From: CAMDWQ01 sp964543965
GTDB lineage: Bacteria > Omnitrophota > Gorgyraeia > 2-02-FULL-51-18
Length of the DNA: 39,378 nucleotides
Reading direction: 5' to 3'
Assembly: GCA_964543965.1 (NCBI GenBank)
Contig: CAZJAX010000004.1
Span: 1-39,378 of the forward strand
Under the pieces are notes generated by a model, which saw only the letters and a list, made by a program, of their open reading frames with translations, searched no databases and was not told the origin of the DNA. Below, piece after piece: positions 32,606 through 39,378 of this stretch. The translations under genes were made by a program, and so were the position numbers. The first letter of the stretch is position 1, and the number at the start of each line of letters is the position of its first letter.

Positions 32606-33471
32606 CGCGACACCATCCGCCGGAGCCTCTGGACCCTTTCTTTTACAGGCGGATGCGTTGAAAAAATACTGAGCATCGACCCGGATGAAAAATGATTCAC
32701 AATGTAAAGATGGCTAAAAGCAGGCTGCATATCAGGCATTGCTTCCTCCGTCTGGAACCTTTTAAGAAGCGTTGGATTTGATATCTTCTCGAGAGCTGTG
32801 GCCAACGCCTCCGGATCCCCTGACAAACGAGCGCCCTCTTCGTCTGCTCCATATTCTCTGGCTCTCGACACCGCAAATTGAACGATCATGGTTGCTAAGG
32901 GCGCCAAGACGACCACCGCTATCAAAGCGACCGGATGGATCGATCTCCCCTCGTTTTGCCGACCGCCGAACATGCCTGCCCATTGGGCCATATGCGCCAA
33001 ATACATGATTGCGGATGCAAAACACGCAACGATCGTTGAGATCAAAATATCTCTATTGCGCACATGTCCCAGTTCGTGCGCCAGAACAGCACGAACCTCA
33101 TGGGGCTCAAGAACTCTCAATAGACCTTCCGTCACCGCGACGGCCGCATGCTTTGGGTCACGCCCCGTTGCGAAAGCATTGGGCGCCTTATCTTGAACCC
33201 GGTAAACCTTTGGCATCGGCGTCTGGGACCTTGCGCAAAGCTCGCGCACCATTTGGCTCACGGCATGATCTACGGGAAGCTCCTTGGCTCCATGGATCGC
33301 TAAAACCATTTTGTCAGAGAACCAATAGGCTCCCACATTCATGACCAAAGATAAAATAAGCGCCATGAACATCCCGCCAGAGCCGCCTAAAAGCCATCCA
33401 ACGCCAAGAAATATAGCTCCCAGAGCCGCCAAAAGCAGTGTTGTCCGAATGCTTAGCTCAAATTTATTCAT
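32602..33471 (-). CDS. htpX: Membrane zinc metalloprotease HtpX
   Basis: 289 residues, M48B peptidase. Two N-terminal helices (about 10-45), then the zinc site H132-E133-x2-H136 (AHELGHVRNRD) with third ligand E206 in REYGADEEG, and two further helices (about 145-165, 178-200). It degrades damaged membrane proteins with FtsH and is stress induced in E. coli. Its neighbours on both sides are DUF1232 proteins (30 nt upstream; 4 bp overlap downstream), a pairing that suggests they act with it at the membrane. Confidence 0.94.
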   Translation of the reverse strand: MNKFELSIRTTLLLAALGAIFLGVGWLLGGSGGMFMALILSLVMNVGAYWFSDKMVLAIHGAKELPVDHAVSQMVRELCARSQTPMPKVYRVQDKAPNAFATGRDPKHAAVAVTEGLLRVLEPHEVRAVLAHELGHVRNRDILISTIVACFASAIMYLAHMAQWAGMFGGRQNEGRSIHPVALIAVVVLAPLATMIVQFAVSRAREYGADEEGARLSGDPEALATALEKISNPTLLKRFQTEEAMPDMQPAFSHLYIVNHFSSGSMLSIFSTHPPVKERVQRLRRMVSR

Positions 33472-33501
33472 GCCCCGCCTCCTCCTAGCAAAAAAAGATC
33501 C

Positions 33502-34008
33502 CTATTTCCTGCTCAAAAGCTCTTCAAACATACCCCTCTTACCGCGCATCAATTCCTCGATAAGACTGTCTATTTTTCTCGCTTCTTTTGGGATGACACC
33601 GCGGACCGCCTCGAGCCCCGCCGTTAAATCCAAAGTCAGTTCCTTTGCGGATGCCGATGCTTGTTTGCCCGTAATAGACCGGATCTTCTGATAAACCCGC
33701 CCCACAAAATACGAATCGTCCAAGTACCCAAAAAGGCCGCCTGTGTCATCGGGCAGGAAATCCACGGGATGATAGAAATAAACCAGCAAGAACTGATTCA
33801 AGCGCCTAACTTCTGGAGACAACTTTCTATCCTCCGATGCATCTCGAATCTGCGCAATCAAGTCAGGCATGATCATGATAAGATTCAGCGACTTGCTGAT
33901 AGCGCCCTGAGCCTGTTTGGCTTTTACCCGCCTGCGGATATGCGTCGCAAAGGCCTCGCCGTTTTCAATCGCCAACAGTGAAAGCTGACTTTTCATTGCC
34001 TTGAGCAT
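33502..34008 (-). CDS. DUF1232-like protein (copy A)
   Basis: 168 residues. Basic helical N-terminus (about 1-60), then FLLVYFYHPVDFLPDDT and GLFGYLDDSYFV (about 92-125), the same core as copy B, and a charged helical tail. First gene of the six-gene operon; AAGGAGG before the start. Its promoter (minus -35 TTTACA 34060-34055, 17 bp, -10 CATAAT 34037-34032) uses the left arm of the inverted repeat shared with locus 1. Function unknown. Confidence 0.8.
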   Translation of the reverse strand: MLKAMKSQLSLLAIENGEAFATHIRRRVKAKQAQGAISKSLNLIMIMPDLIAQIRDASEDRKLSPEVRRLNQFLLVYFYHPVDFLPDDTGGLFGYLDDSYFVGRVYQKIRSITGKQASASAKELTLDLTAGLEAVRGVIPKEARKIDSLIEELMRGKRGMFEELLSRK

Positions 34009-34030
34009 TGTGCCCTCCTTGTGATGAGCT

Positions 34031-34070
34031 AATTATGCAGGGCAGCGAATTAGTTGTAAAATGCATAATT
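34031..34070. promoter_or_regulatory. Inverted repeat and operon promoter, LysR/TerC locus 2
   Basis: AATTATGCA (34031-34039) and TGCATAATT (34062-34070) form a perfect 9 bp inverted repeat; the inner AATTATG-N26-CATAATT has the same arms and spacing as locus 1. The minus promoter TTTACA-N17-CATAAT for the DUF1232-htpX-terC operon lies in it. The likely ligand is the divergent LysR protein. Confidence 0.5.
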
Positions 34071-34097
34071 TATAATTATACTATTGATTAAATCAAT
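34054..34097 (+). promoter_or_regulatory. Promoter of LysR copy 2 and adjacent palindrome
   Basis: -35 TTGTAA (34054-34059), 17 bp spacer, -10 TATACT (34077-34082), start point near 34089. Right behind lies the palindrome ATTGATT-A-AATCAAT (34083-34097), which ends 2 nt before the ATG at 34100, well placed for negative control. No Shine-Dalgarno is visible. Confidence 0.45.
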
Positions 34098-34099
34098 AT

Positions 34100-34990
34100 A
34101 TGATCCCGTTCAACTTCCATCATCTCTACTATTTTTATACGCTCAGCAAAGAAGGCTCCGTCACATCCGCCGCCAAGAAGTTGAGAATCGGCCAGCCGGC
34201 GTTAAGTTTCCAAATCAAGCAGTTTGAAAATTTCCTCGGGTTCCGGTTATTTAACCGGGAAGGGAAAAAGCTGACCCTGTCTGAGGAGGGGCAGCACCTA
34301 AAGGCCTACGCTGAGGATATATTTGAAACAGGCAGGGAAATGATGCAAAGTCTCGGCACCCTCTCAAAGAAAGGACGCCTAAAAACAAATATCGGCGCTA
34401 CGCCCTATGTGCCAAAGTCCTTTTTAGATGCGCTTCTTAATTTTATTCTAAAGCTCGAACCGGAGCAATATCTGACTCTTCATGAAGAGCGCATGGAAAA
34501 ACTGGCCGAAATGCTGGACGCCCACGAGATAGATTTTATTTTGACGGATATGCCTTATGCGGACAAAAGCCGGGCAATTGAAAGCTACCTGATCGAAAAA
34601 GTCCCCGTAGTTTTCATCGCTCATCCCTCCATCTCTAAAAAACTAGGCTCATTCCCGGGCTGCCTCGAAGAGGCTCCAATGATACTTCCCACATCCAACA
34701 GCCAAATCTACCTGGCTCTGCAGGAGTATTTTATCTCACACAAAATAAAACCAAAAGTCGTTGCTGAAATTCAGGATGTTGAGATCGTCCGCAGGCTTGT
34801 TTTAAATAAGGCGGGTATTGCGCCCATCAACCAATACACGTTGATGCACGCGCCGAGCAATGAAAGCTTAGTGGTTTTAAATAAAAAACCCTTGGGAATT
34901 TACCGCTCGGTATTCATTCTCGCAAAAAAGAGAAAGAAAGCGCATCCGCTTCTCGATAGTCTGCTTAGTAAATTCCACCTGACGGATTAG
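34100..34990 (+). CDS. NhaR-like LysR-family regulator (copy 2)
   Basis: 296 residues, paralogue of 17806-18702: identical opening MIPFNFHHLYYFY, HTH about 5-64 (QPALSFQIKQFENFLG), effector domain about 90-295 with matching segments (VPVVFIAHP, LPTSNSQIYLALQEYF, VVAEIQD). The two are highly alike along the full length, so duplication is recent or under constraint. Divergent from the DUF1232-htpX-terC operon. Inducer unknown; NhaR senses Na+ and pH, which would suit metal and proton handling by TerC/Alx proteins. Confidence 0.88.
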   Translation: MIPFNFHHLYYFYTLSKEGSVTSAAKKLRIGQPALSFQIKQFENFLGFRLFNREGKKLTLSEEGQHLKAYAEDIFETGREMMQSLGTLSKKGRLKTNIGATPYVPKSFLDALLNFILKLEPEQYLTLHEERMEKLAEMLDAHEIDFILTDMPYADKSRAIESYLIEKVPVVFIAHPSISKKLGSFPGCLEEAPMILPTSNSQIYLALQEYFISHKIKPKVVAEIQDVEIVRRLVLNKAGIAPINQYTLMHAPSNESLVVLNKKPLGIYRSVFILAKKRKKAHPLLDSLLSKFHLTD

Positions 34991-35027
34991 CCGATATTGC
35001 CGGTGAAATGGTTTGAGGCCAATTTTG

Positions 35028-35055
35028 TTGATTCCTTACAGGTTCCTATCATAAT
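35028..35055 (+). promoter_or_regulatory. Promoter of the DUF2177 gene
   Basis: -35 TTGATT (35028-35033), 16 bp spacer, -10 CATAAT (35050-35055), leader about 48 nt to the start at 35110. The hexamers equal those of LysR copy 1, but no AATTATG arm is present. Confidence 0.45.
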
Positions 35056-35109
35056 AAAGCCTTCAGTAAAGCCATCCGTAAATGAGGAATGATACAGGAG
35101 GAGCGCGGA

Positions 35110-35514
35110 ATGAAAAAATTTTTGAAGTTACATTTCACATCACTTGCGGTTTTTCTTGCCTTAGACGCCGTTTGGTTGGGTATACTCGCTAAAGATTTCT
35201 ACCGTATTCAGTTGGGACCTATTCTTCCTCTCACCCTTTCACTTGCGCCGGCTCTTATTTTTTATCTGCTTTTCACCGCAGGGATCGTTTTCTTCGCCGT
35301 CATACCCGCCATTCAAAAGAACTCTCTCGGATCAGCTTTGTTACGAGGCGCTTTCTTCGGCCTGGTGACCTACGGCACTTACGACCTGACGAACCACGCT
35401 ACTATCGCCAACTGGCCTATCATCGTCACGGTCGCCGACATGATCTGGGGAAGTTTTTTGACGGCGGCCGTCTCCGCAGCCGCCTTCTGGCGGGGCAGGC
35501 GTTGGACGTCCTGA
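35110..35514 (+). CDS. DUF2177-family membrane protein
   Basis: 134 residues, four helices. Family features: ALDAVWLGILAKDFY at the end of helix 1 (D-x3-WLG), the GAFFGLVTYGTYDLTNHATIANWP block between helices 3 and 4, and DMIWGSFLTA. Function unknown. The ATG at 35110 is chosen over 35089 since AGGAGGAG lies 7 nt before it. Monocistronic; converges on the ferritin-like gene (85 nt apart). Confidence 0.85.
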   Translation: MKKFLKLHFTSLAVFLALDAVWLGILAKDFYRIQLGPILPLTLSLAPALIFYLLFTAGIVFFAVIPAIQKNSLGSALLRGAFFGLVTYGTYDLTNHATIANWPIIVTVADMIWGSFLTAAVSAAAFWRGRRWTS

Positions 35515-35599
35515 AAAGACGACTTCCGGGATCTTCCTATGCCTATCTCACTTTAAGCGGCAACATGCTGCCCATCCCAAAAGTGCTGCATAAGAGGGG

Positions 35600-36055
35600 T
35601 CAGGCTTCAAACGGTGAGAGATCTCCGGGCTTTCTCAGCATCTTGCTGATCTCATCCAGATGCGCCTCCTCGAGCTGGATCATCTCTCGCGCGTACTCCT
35701 CGATCGCCACGTGCTTGTCTCGGACGAGAGACAAAAGGTCGTAATAGCCGTTGAGAGACTGCTTCTCATGATCGAGGCTCTCGCGAAGAATATCGCCGAT
35801 GTCGTGCTTCTCGGTCTCGAGAAGCCTGCCGATTTTAAGCGAAGGATGGCCGCCGAGCATCGTCACAAACTCTCCTGCGTGCTGAGCGTGGACAAGACCC
35901 TCTGAGGCGTTTTGCTTAAGCCATGAGACGATGGGGATGCGGTGGTAGCCGAAGATCATGAGCGAATAATGAGTGTAGCGGACCACGCCGGCCAGCTCGA
36001 TCTCCATGATGCCGTTAAGCAGAGAAATTGCTTTCTTTATTTCTTCGTTTTTCAT
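35600..36055 (-). CDS. Bacterioferritin-like di-iron protein
   Basis: 151 residues, four-helix ferritin-like fold. Candidate iron ligands: E20 (helix 1), E52/H56 (SEGLVHAQHAGE, helix 2), E97 (DHEK, helix 3) and E130 with H132 (LEEAHLDE, helix 4). The helix-2 motif departs from the E-x2-H of E. coli bacterioferritin, having E-x3-H and an extra H59. The long loop HPSLKIG between helices 2 and 3 is typical of Bfr. Stores or oxidises iron. The start overlaps the stop of the Rieske-flavodoxin-CDGSH gene as ATGA (36052-36055), so both are made together, which suggests the fusion protein supplies electrons for iron release. Confidence 0.85.
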   Translation of the reverse strand: MKNEEIKKAISLLNGIMEIELAGVVRYTHYSLMIFGYHRIPIVSWLKQNASEGLVHAQHAGEFVTMLGGHPSLKIGRLLETEKHDIGDILRESLDHEKQSLNGYYDLLSLVRDKHVAIEEYAREMIQLEEAHLDEISKMLRKPGDLSPFEA

Positions 36056-37350
36056 GAGGACTCCTTTGTGAGGTGGGTTCCGTCGCAGAAAGCGCCATTC
36101 TTGGACTGCTTACAGCCGCACCAGGCTACTTTTTTATTTTCAGTGATCTCAACAATCACGGGCACCTTGCCCGTGTTCTTGGATTTGTGGCTGCCGTCGC
36201 AGTAGGGCTGATTGGCGGACTCTCCGCAAGAACACCATGCTTTACGGCCGGGCGTTTCATCTTTCACGAAGGGCGCGTTCTGTTTTGTGCTCATTTTGGC
36301 TTCTCCTTGGGTTTTCAATGCGGCTCTCTGAATCAATGGCTTGGCCATTTCAATACATCTTTCTACCAACTCATGCACATCTTTTTTTAAATCTTCACTC
36401 TCGAGAGCCGTGGTTACATTTTTTTCCATGTCTTCAGCGGCCCAGCCACGGCTGTAGGCCACAAAGGAGTGCGGCGGGAACACAAACCCGATCTCCGTAA
36501 AGAATGTCATCATCTGTCCGGCCACTGCCTGGATGTTGTCCTGACCGCCCGTGATGAGAAAGCCGGCCACTTTATTCTTTATCAATATATTATTAGCGAT
36601 GGTTTCTTGATTCTGGACGCAGTTCATCCGCTCAACCATCTTAAAATATAGCGAACTGGCGGCTCCCCAGCGAATCGGAGTCGACACGAGGACAACATCC
36701 GCCCAAAACACGAGCGCCTCATAGACTCGATCGAGTTCATCGGCCGGATCCATCTGCGTGATTGTGCAGGGCCAGGTACAAGCTTCGGCGCTTCTGGAAT
36801 AGTATCCCTCGCAGGCCCGAAACTTAAGATCGTTGAGCTTGATCAGTTTTGTTTCGGCTCCTAATTTCTTCGCCTGACTAAGCGCCTCCTCAAGTACTGC
36901 GTCCGAGGTGGAAACACGGGGAAATTCTTTATTCAACACCGTGGTAGATATCCCAACGACGCGAATGGATCCTGGGGCACGCTCGATTTTTCGCGTGAGC
37001 GGATGCGCCTTGTGTTCAGCGTGCTTGTCCTGCGTAATGGGGTTTGGATTGATAAAGAGCTCGTCATCTTCTTCTTTGAATTCATATCGCGCGACTTGCG
37101 CAGGAATCCCGGGACGAGCCTGACCGGTTTTACAATCGAACATCCATTGATGCCAAGGACAAACAATATAGCCGTCCTTGTCGATATTTCCTTGACCCAA
37201 CGGTCCTCCGATGTGAAGGCAGGTGCCCGACACCACGCCAAAACCCCCGTTGTGGTATGAAAGCGCCAAGAGCTTGCCGTCTACGGTGACTTCCTGCAAC
37301 GATTTCTTTTTTAACTCGGAAACTTTTCCGACCAAGATCCATTGTTTCAT
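36052..37350 (-). CDS. Rieske - flavodoxin-like - double CDGSH fusion protein
   Basis: 432 residues in one frame. (1) Rieske ferredoxin domain, about 1-105, [2Fe-2S] ligands C44-x-H46 and C64-x2-H67. (2) NAD(P)H-dependent FMN reductase/flavodoxin-like domain, about 128-345: VVGISTTVL at the phosphate loop, STPIRWGAASSLYFKMVER, TGGQDNIQ, and a cysteine set C180, C191, C195 where iron-sulfur flavoproteins carry a cluster. (3) Two CDGSH [2Fe-2S] motifs: C373, C375, C384, H388 and C411, C413, C422, H426. All ligands are intact. So up to four Fe-S clusters and one flavin lie on a soluble chain, expected to carry electrons. It is upstream of and coupled to the ferritin-like gene. GCGGGG precedes the start. 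An internal ATG at residue 353 (MSTKQ) marks where the CDGSH part was joined. Confidence 0.9.
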   Translation of the reverse strand: MKQWILVGKVSELKKKSLQEVTVDGKLLALSYHNGGFGVVSGTCLHIGGPLGQGNIDKDGYIVCPWHQWMFDCKTGQARPGIPAQVARYEFKEEDDELFINPNPITQDKHAEHKAHPLTRKIERAPGSIRVVGISTTVLNKEFPRVSTSDAVLEEALSQAKKLGAETKLIKLNDLKFRACEGYYSRSAEACTWPCTITQMDPADELDRVYEALVFWADVVLVSTPIRWGAASSLYFKMVERMNCVQNQETIANNILIKNKVAGFLITGGQDNIQAVAGQMMTFFTEIGFVFPPHSFVAYSRGWAAEDMEKNVTTALESEDLKKDVHELVERCIEMAKPLIQRAALKTQGEAKMSTKQNAPFVKDETPGRKAWCSCGESANQPYCDGSHKSKNTGKVPVIVEITENKKVAWCGCKQSKNGAFCDGTHLTKESS

Positions 37351-37485
37351 TTTTTTGCCCCGCTCTCGTCTATTCTGTTCTCGTCAATCCTATTATCCAA
37401 ACAAAAGCCCTTCAACCTAGCGGCCGAAGGAACCATCACATCCTAATTGGCTAACCGTTCTTTATCCTTTTCAAACTATTGTTTT

Positions 37486-37770
37486 CTAGTTGGCCGAACC
37501 AATAGCTCTAGTCCGGCAATCCTTTACGACGTCGGAAGGAATGATTCGTAAAGCAATAATGACTAAAAAAGGCACTAAAAGCAAATCATCCAATTGCCCT
37601 AAGATAGGAATAAAATCGGGAATTAAATCTATCGGGGACAAAAAATAAGCTATGGCAATACCTAAAAGCCATTTGGCGAGCTTAGGCGTCCTCTTGTCTT
37701 GAAGCACAAACTGATAAGTTTTGAGCTCCGTTTTAAATGAAGCTAAAATAGATTTTAGTTTTTTCATCAT
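37486..37770 (-). CDS. YkvA-type DUF1232 membrane protein (copy C)
   Basis: 94 residues and the most typical DUF1232 of the three in this window: a basic N-terminus, then LLGIAIAYFLSPIDLIPDFIP and ILGQLDDLLLVPFLV forming a helical hairpin with the conserved P-x-D-x-IPDFIP and LDD. Two ATGs in tandem (37770, 37767). Stands alone, 135 nt downstream of nothing on its strand except the VOC gene (66 nt upstream). Function unknown. Confidence 0.85.
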   Translation of the reverse strand: MMKKLKSILASFKTELKTYQFVLQDKRTPKLAKWLLGIAIAYFLSPIDLIPDFIPILGQLDDLLLVPFLVIIALRIIPSDVVKDCRTRAIGSAN

Positions 37771-37813
37771 GCGCCGTCATACCCCAAAGTCCTTCGACTC
37801 AAATATAATGGCA

Positions 37814-37833
37814 AGGCCGGATTTTTTCGGCCT
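37814..37833. terminator. Hairpin after the VOC gene
   Basis: AGGCCG-N8-CGGCCT: 6 bp GC-rich stem, 3 nt beyond the stop of the minus-strand VOC gene. The loop is T rich on the plus strand, and no T tract follows on the minus strand, so strength is uncertain. Confidence 0.35.
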
Positions 37834-37836
37834 AGC

Positions 37837-38313
37837 CTAAAAGCTCCCCTTCTCTTTCGGAGCCTTGAGCTCTTTCTTCCAATCCAGCGGCAGGACGGGA
37901 GCCGCGGATTCATATTGTCCCCACTCCGACTTCGGAAGCAGCACCATCAGCTCGAACTCGTGGCCGTCGGGATCGGCGCCGTAGACCGACTTGGTCGCTC
38001 CATGATCGCTTTCGCCGGTGAACGCTTTTGCTTTGATCAGCACCTGACGCGCTTGCACAAGCTCCATGATGTCAGGCAGCTCCCAAGCCAGGTGATAAAG
38101 ACCCGTACTCCCCCGCGGCGGCCGCGGCGCTTTGGCACCCACCTCCATCAGCCCGAGATCATGATGATTTTCAGACCCTTCCGCCCGGAGAAAAGCCATC
38201 GCGCCTTCACGGGCAATGACCTTAAATCCAAGAACTTTACAGTAGAAAGCGAGAGATCGCTCCAGGTCGGAGACGAAAAGCACGGCGTGATTCAGGCGGC
38301 GGATGGGGAGCAT
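37837..38313 (-). CDS. VOC-family (glyoxalase/extradiol dioxygenase-like) protein
   Basis: 158 residues with two beta-alpha-beta-beta-beta modules. Metal ligands are readable: H9 (RLNHAVLFV), His in GLYHLAWEL at about 74, and Glu in GHEFELMVL near 122. DPDGHEFELM and the LERSLAFYCKVLGFKV stretch recall CatE-like ring-cleaving dioxygenases or glyoxalases; no substrate can be named. AAGGA 7 nt before the ATG; a TATAAT -10 at 38339-38334 on the minus strand gives a leader of about 15 nt. C-terminal 30 residues are a lysine-rich extension. Confidence 0.85.
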   Translation of the reverse strand: MLPIRRLNHAVLFVSDLERSLAFYCKVLGFKVIAREGAMAFLRAEGSENHHDLGLMEVGAKAPRPPRGSTGLYHLAWELPDIMELVQARQVLIKAKAFTGESDHGATKSVYGADPDGHEFELMVLLPKSEWGQYESAAPVLPLDWKKELKAPKEKGSF

Positions 38314-38761
38314 TTAGAGTCCTTGTTCATGACATTATAGCGGTTTTAGGGGATAAAATCGCCGTTGCGGAAAAAATAACACGAGTCCTGCCTTATGCGA
38401 AGATCTTTTTTATCTTAGAGACCCAGATGCTAGGCGCATCGACGAGACATGGCGATAGCCACGTTGAGGAGAGACAGCGACGCAGGTGGGCGTCTAAAAA
38501 AAGCTCCTCCGATTGGACGAGTTTCGCAACTTCTTTCAGGCGGAGGATATTCTAGATACTGTACCAAATTACGGCGTTATCCAGAAGGTCTTGATCCATA
38601 CCTGACTTAGGCGCGGCCCGCACCCCCTTCCGCGCACGTCGCTTGCGGCGGGGATAGACCTTTAGGGATGGTGCTTTATCTTCCATTGCAAGACCTCGGG
38701 GTGAAAAGCTTTTATTCGTTCGGCTAGCGGCGAACGTCCTCGGCTCCCGGGTCTTGGACGT
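38314..38761. other. 448 bp stretch without an intact recognisable gene
   Basis: Contains the VOC promoter at its left end, a possible broken ORF at 38393-38686 (listed apart), and an inverted repeat CGTTCG-N8-CGAACG (38717-38722, 38731-38736) shortly after the TPR gene's stop that lacks a T tract. No tRNA-like cloverleaf, transposase remnant or repeat array was recognised. Confidence 0.5.
38393..38686 (-). pseudogene. Possible decayed or recoded small gene with in-frame TAG
   Basis: From an ATG at 38686 (GAGG 8 nt upstream) 44 codons run to a TAG at 38554-38552: a very basic start (KVYPRRKRRARKG) then GMDQDLLDNAVIWYSI. The same frame continues for 52 more sense codons to a TAA at 38395-38393, with a helical, natural-looking text (NILRLKEVAKLVQSEELFL). 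Either a gene with one nonsense mutation, two short ORFs, or chance. No family recognised. Confidence 0.25.
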
Positions 38762-39145
38762 TTACTTATTCAATTTTTTTCCGGCACCAGGCATTCCTCC
38801 GGAATGGCTCCAGCTGTCTAATTCCATGATCTTGATCTGGTTCTCGACTATTTTCAGGGCGACATCGGACCCTTCGGGGGCCAGTTGCCTGGCGATGTAC
38901 AAATGATCGAGCCCTTCTTCCGTACGGCCGGATATGGCCAATGCTTTTCCCAAGCTGTAATCGTTCACCCACACGTTAGGAGCCAGTAGAACCGCCTTTT
39001 GGAAGTGATCCACGGCTTCGTCGATCCGGCCCAATCGTTCAAAATAGCGGCCGGCCATTAGAAATGGCACTTGCCCCGTTCCAAAATAAGTGATGAAACA
39101 GCCCGCGATCATCGCCCAGGGAGCGATAGTCTGCCATATAGACAC
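38762..39145 (-). CDS. TPR-repeat protein with N-terminal membrane segment
   Basis: 127 residues. A hydrophobic segment (about 8-28) is followed by two tetratricopeptide repeats (about 33-66 and 67-100: YFERLGRIDEAVDHFQKAV then KALAISGRTEEGLDHLYIA) and a helical end. Likely anchored, with TPRs binding a partner protein. Partner unknown. It follows the MscS-type gene by about 108 nt on the same strand. Confidence 0.75.
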   Translation of the reverse strand: MSIWQTIAPWAMIAGCFITYFGTGQVPFLMAGRYFERLGRIDEAVDHFQKAVLLAPNVWVNDYSLGKALAISGRTEEGLDHLYIARQLAPEGSDVALKIVENQIKIMELDSWSHSGGMPGAGKKLNK

Positions 39146-39253
39146 GGCGGGACGGCGTACGCCGGAAGACTGGTGGACGAAAAACGCTTCATCGTGGCTA
39201 CCTTTCCCCGCTTCGCATCACTATATATACTCTCTCACCGAAAGACGTCGATT

Positions 39254-39378
39254 TCACCGGCCCGCGCGGATCTCGGGAACAAAAAGCGTCTGGGTCGGGT
39301 AGGCAAAATCAATCTCCTCCCGCTCGAACGCCGCCTTGATGGCAAGATTGATCTCCTGCTGCCTGTCCATGTAGACGT
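39254..39378 (-). CDS. C-terminal end of an MscS-family mechanosensitive channel
   Basis: The last 40 codons of a gene that enters from the right edge. The text YMDRQQEINLAIKAAFERE followed by IDFAYPTQTLFVPE is the C-terminal alpha/beta end of MscS channels, where the chains form the cytoplasmic cage (F-x-FAYPTQTL). Stop TGA at 39256-39254. Pore helices are outside the window. Confidence 0.8.
   Translation of the reverse strand, partial: VYMDRQQEINLAIKAAFEREEIDFAYPTQTLFVPEIRAGR

Noticed and set aside
31646..34099. yybP-ykoY manganese riboswitch for terC genes
   Set aside because: Both terC genes lie inside operons with tiny gaps, and the divergent spacers lack room and motifs for it.

Overview
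The window looks like chromosomal DNA of a Gram-negative (two-membrane) bacterium that runs a fermentative or anaerobic pyruvate metabolism but also respires oxygen at low tension. The basis is a NifJ-type pyruvate:ferredoxin oxidoreductase beside a high-affinity cbb3-type oxidase, thick oxidative-stress defence (AhpC/AhpD, Dps, exported KatG, bacterioferritin-like protein), and envelope machinery that needs a periplasm (HlyD-type adaptor plus LolCDE/MacB-like ABC, exported cytochromes c). Gene style (many 1-13 nt gaps, repeated ATGA overlaps, small zinc-ribbon and DUF1232 proteins) recalls uncultivated lineages such as Elusimicrobiota or Omnitrophota, but there is no rRNA or other marker, so the phylum is not settled. 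No mobile element, CRISPR array, tRNA or rRNA was recognised.

Layout. 1-2112: an OxyR-like LysR regulator (cut by the window edge) diverges from ahpC-ahpD-dps; an OxyR-pattern operator lies between them and a strong terminator ends the unit. 2128-3790: a 54-residue zinc-ribbon gene, an SGNH hydrolase and a DUF4870 membrane protein. 3930-11671: a Crp/Fnr regulator converges on an eight-gene cbb3 operon (diheme cytochrome c, ccoN, ccoO, two small membrane proteins, ccoI, a membrane protein of unknown function, a TauE/SafE-like protein). 11699-15892: HlyD adaptor, ABC permease and ATPase, Gdx-type SMR exporter, DgkA and a VTT/DedA-like protein, with a CsoR-like palindrome in the first promoter. 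16024-18702: a PGPGW protein, a TerC/Alx protein and a small membrane protein, divergent from a NhaR-like LysR gene. 18743-21608: katG and a TylF-like methyltransferase. 21732-23762: arsR, a Cys-rich microprotein, an ArsP/YraQ-type permease and arsC. 23847-30585: a radical SAM/SPASM protein, PpsR, a DHOD-like flavoprotein and nifJ. 30648-34990: a six-gene operon (DUF1232, htpX, DUF1232, two small membrane proteins, a second terC) divergent from a second NhaR-like LysR gene. 35028-39378: DUF2177, a bacterioferritin-like protein with a Rieske-flavodoxin-double CDGSH fusion, a third DUF1232 protein, a VOC protein, a possible decayed gene, a TPR protein and the end of an MscS channel.

How it fits together. 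PpsR and NifJ sit at the pyruvate/PEP node. The cbb3 oxidase removes oxygen and conserves energy. Peroxide is handled in the cytoplasm (AhpC/D, Dps) and probably in the periplasm (KatG). The two LysR/TerC loci look like duplicated envelope-stress modules that share operator geometry. The most novel-looking item is the Rieske-flavodoxin-CDGSH-CDGSH polypeptide translationally coupled to a ferritin-like protein (35600-37350), a candidate self-contained electron-transfer/iron module.

Four promoters (crp, dgkA, arsR, ppsR) have the -10 hexamer about 6-7 nt from the start codon, which predicts leaderless mRNAs.
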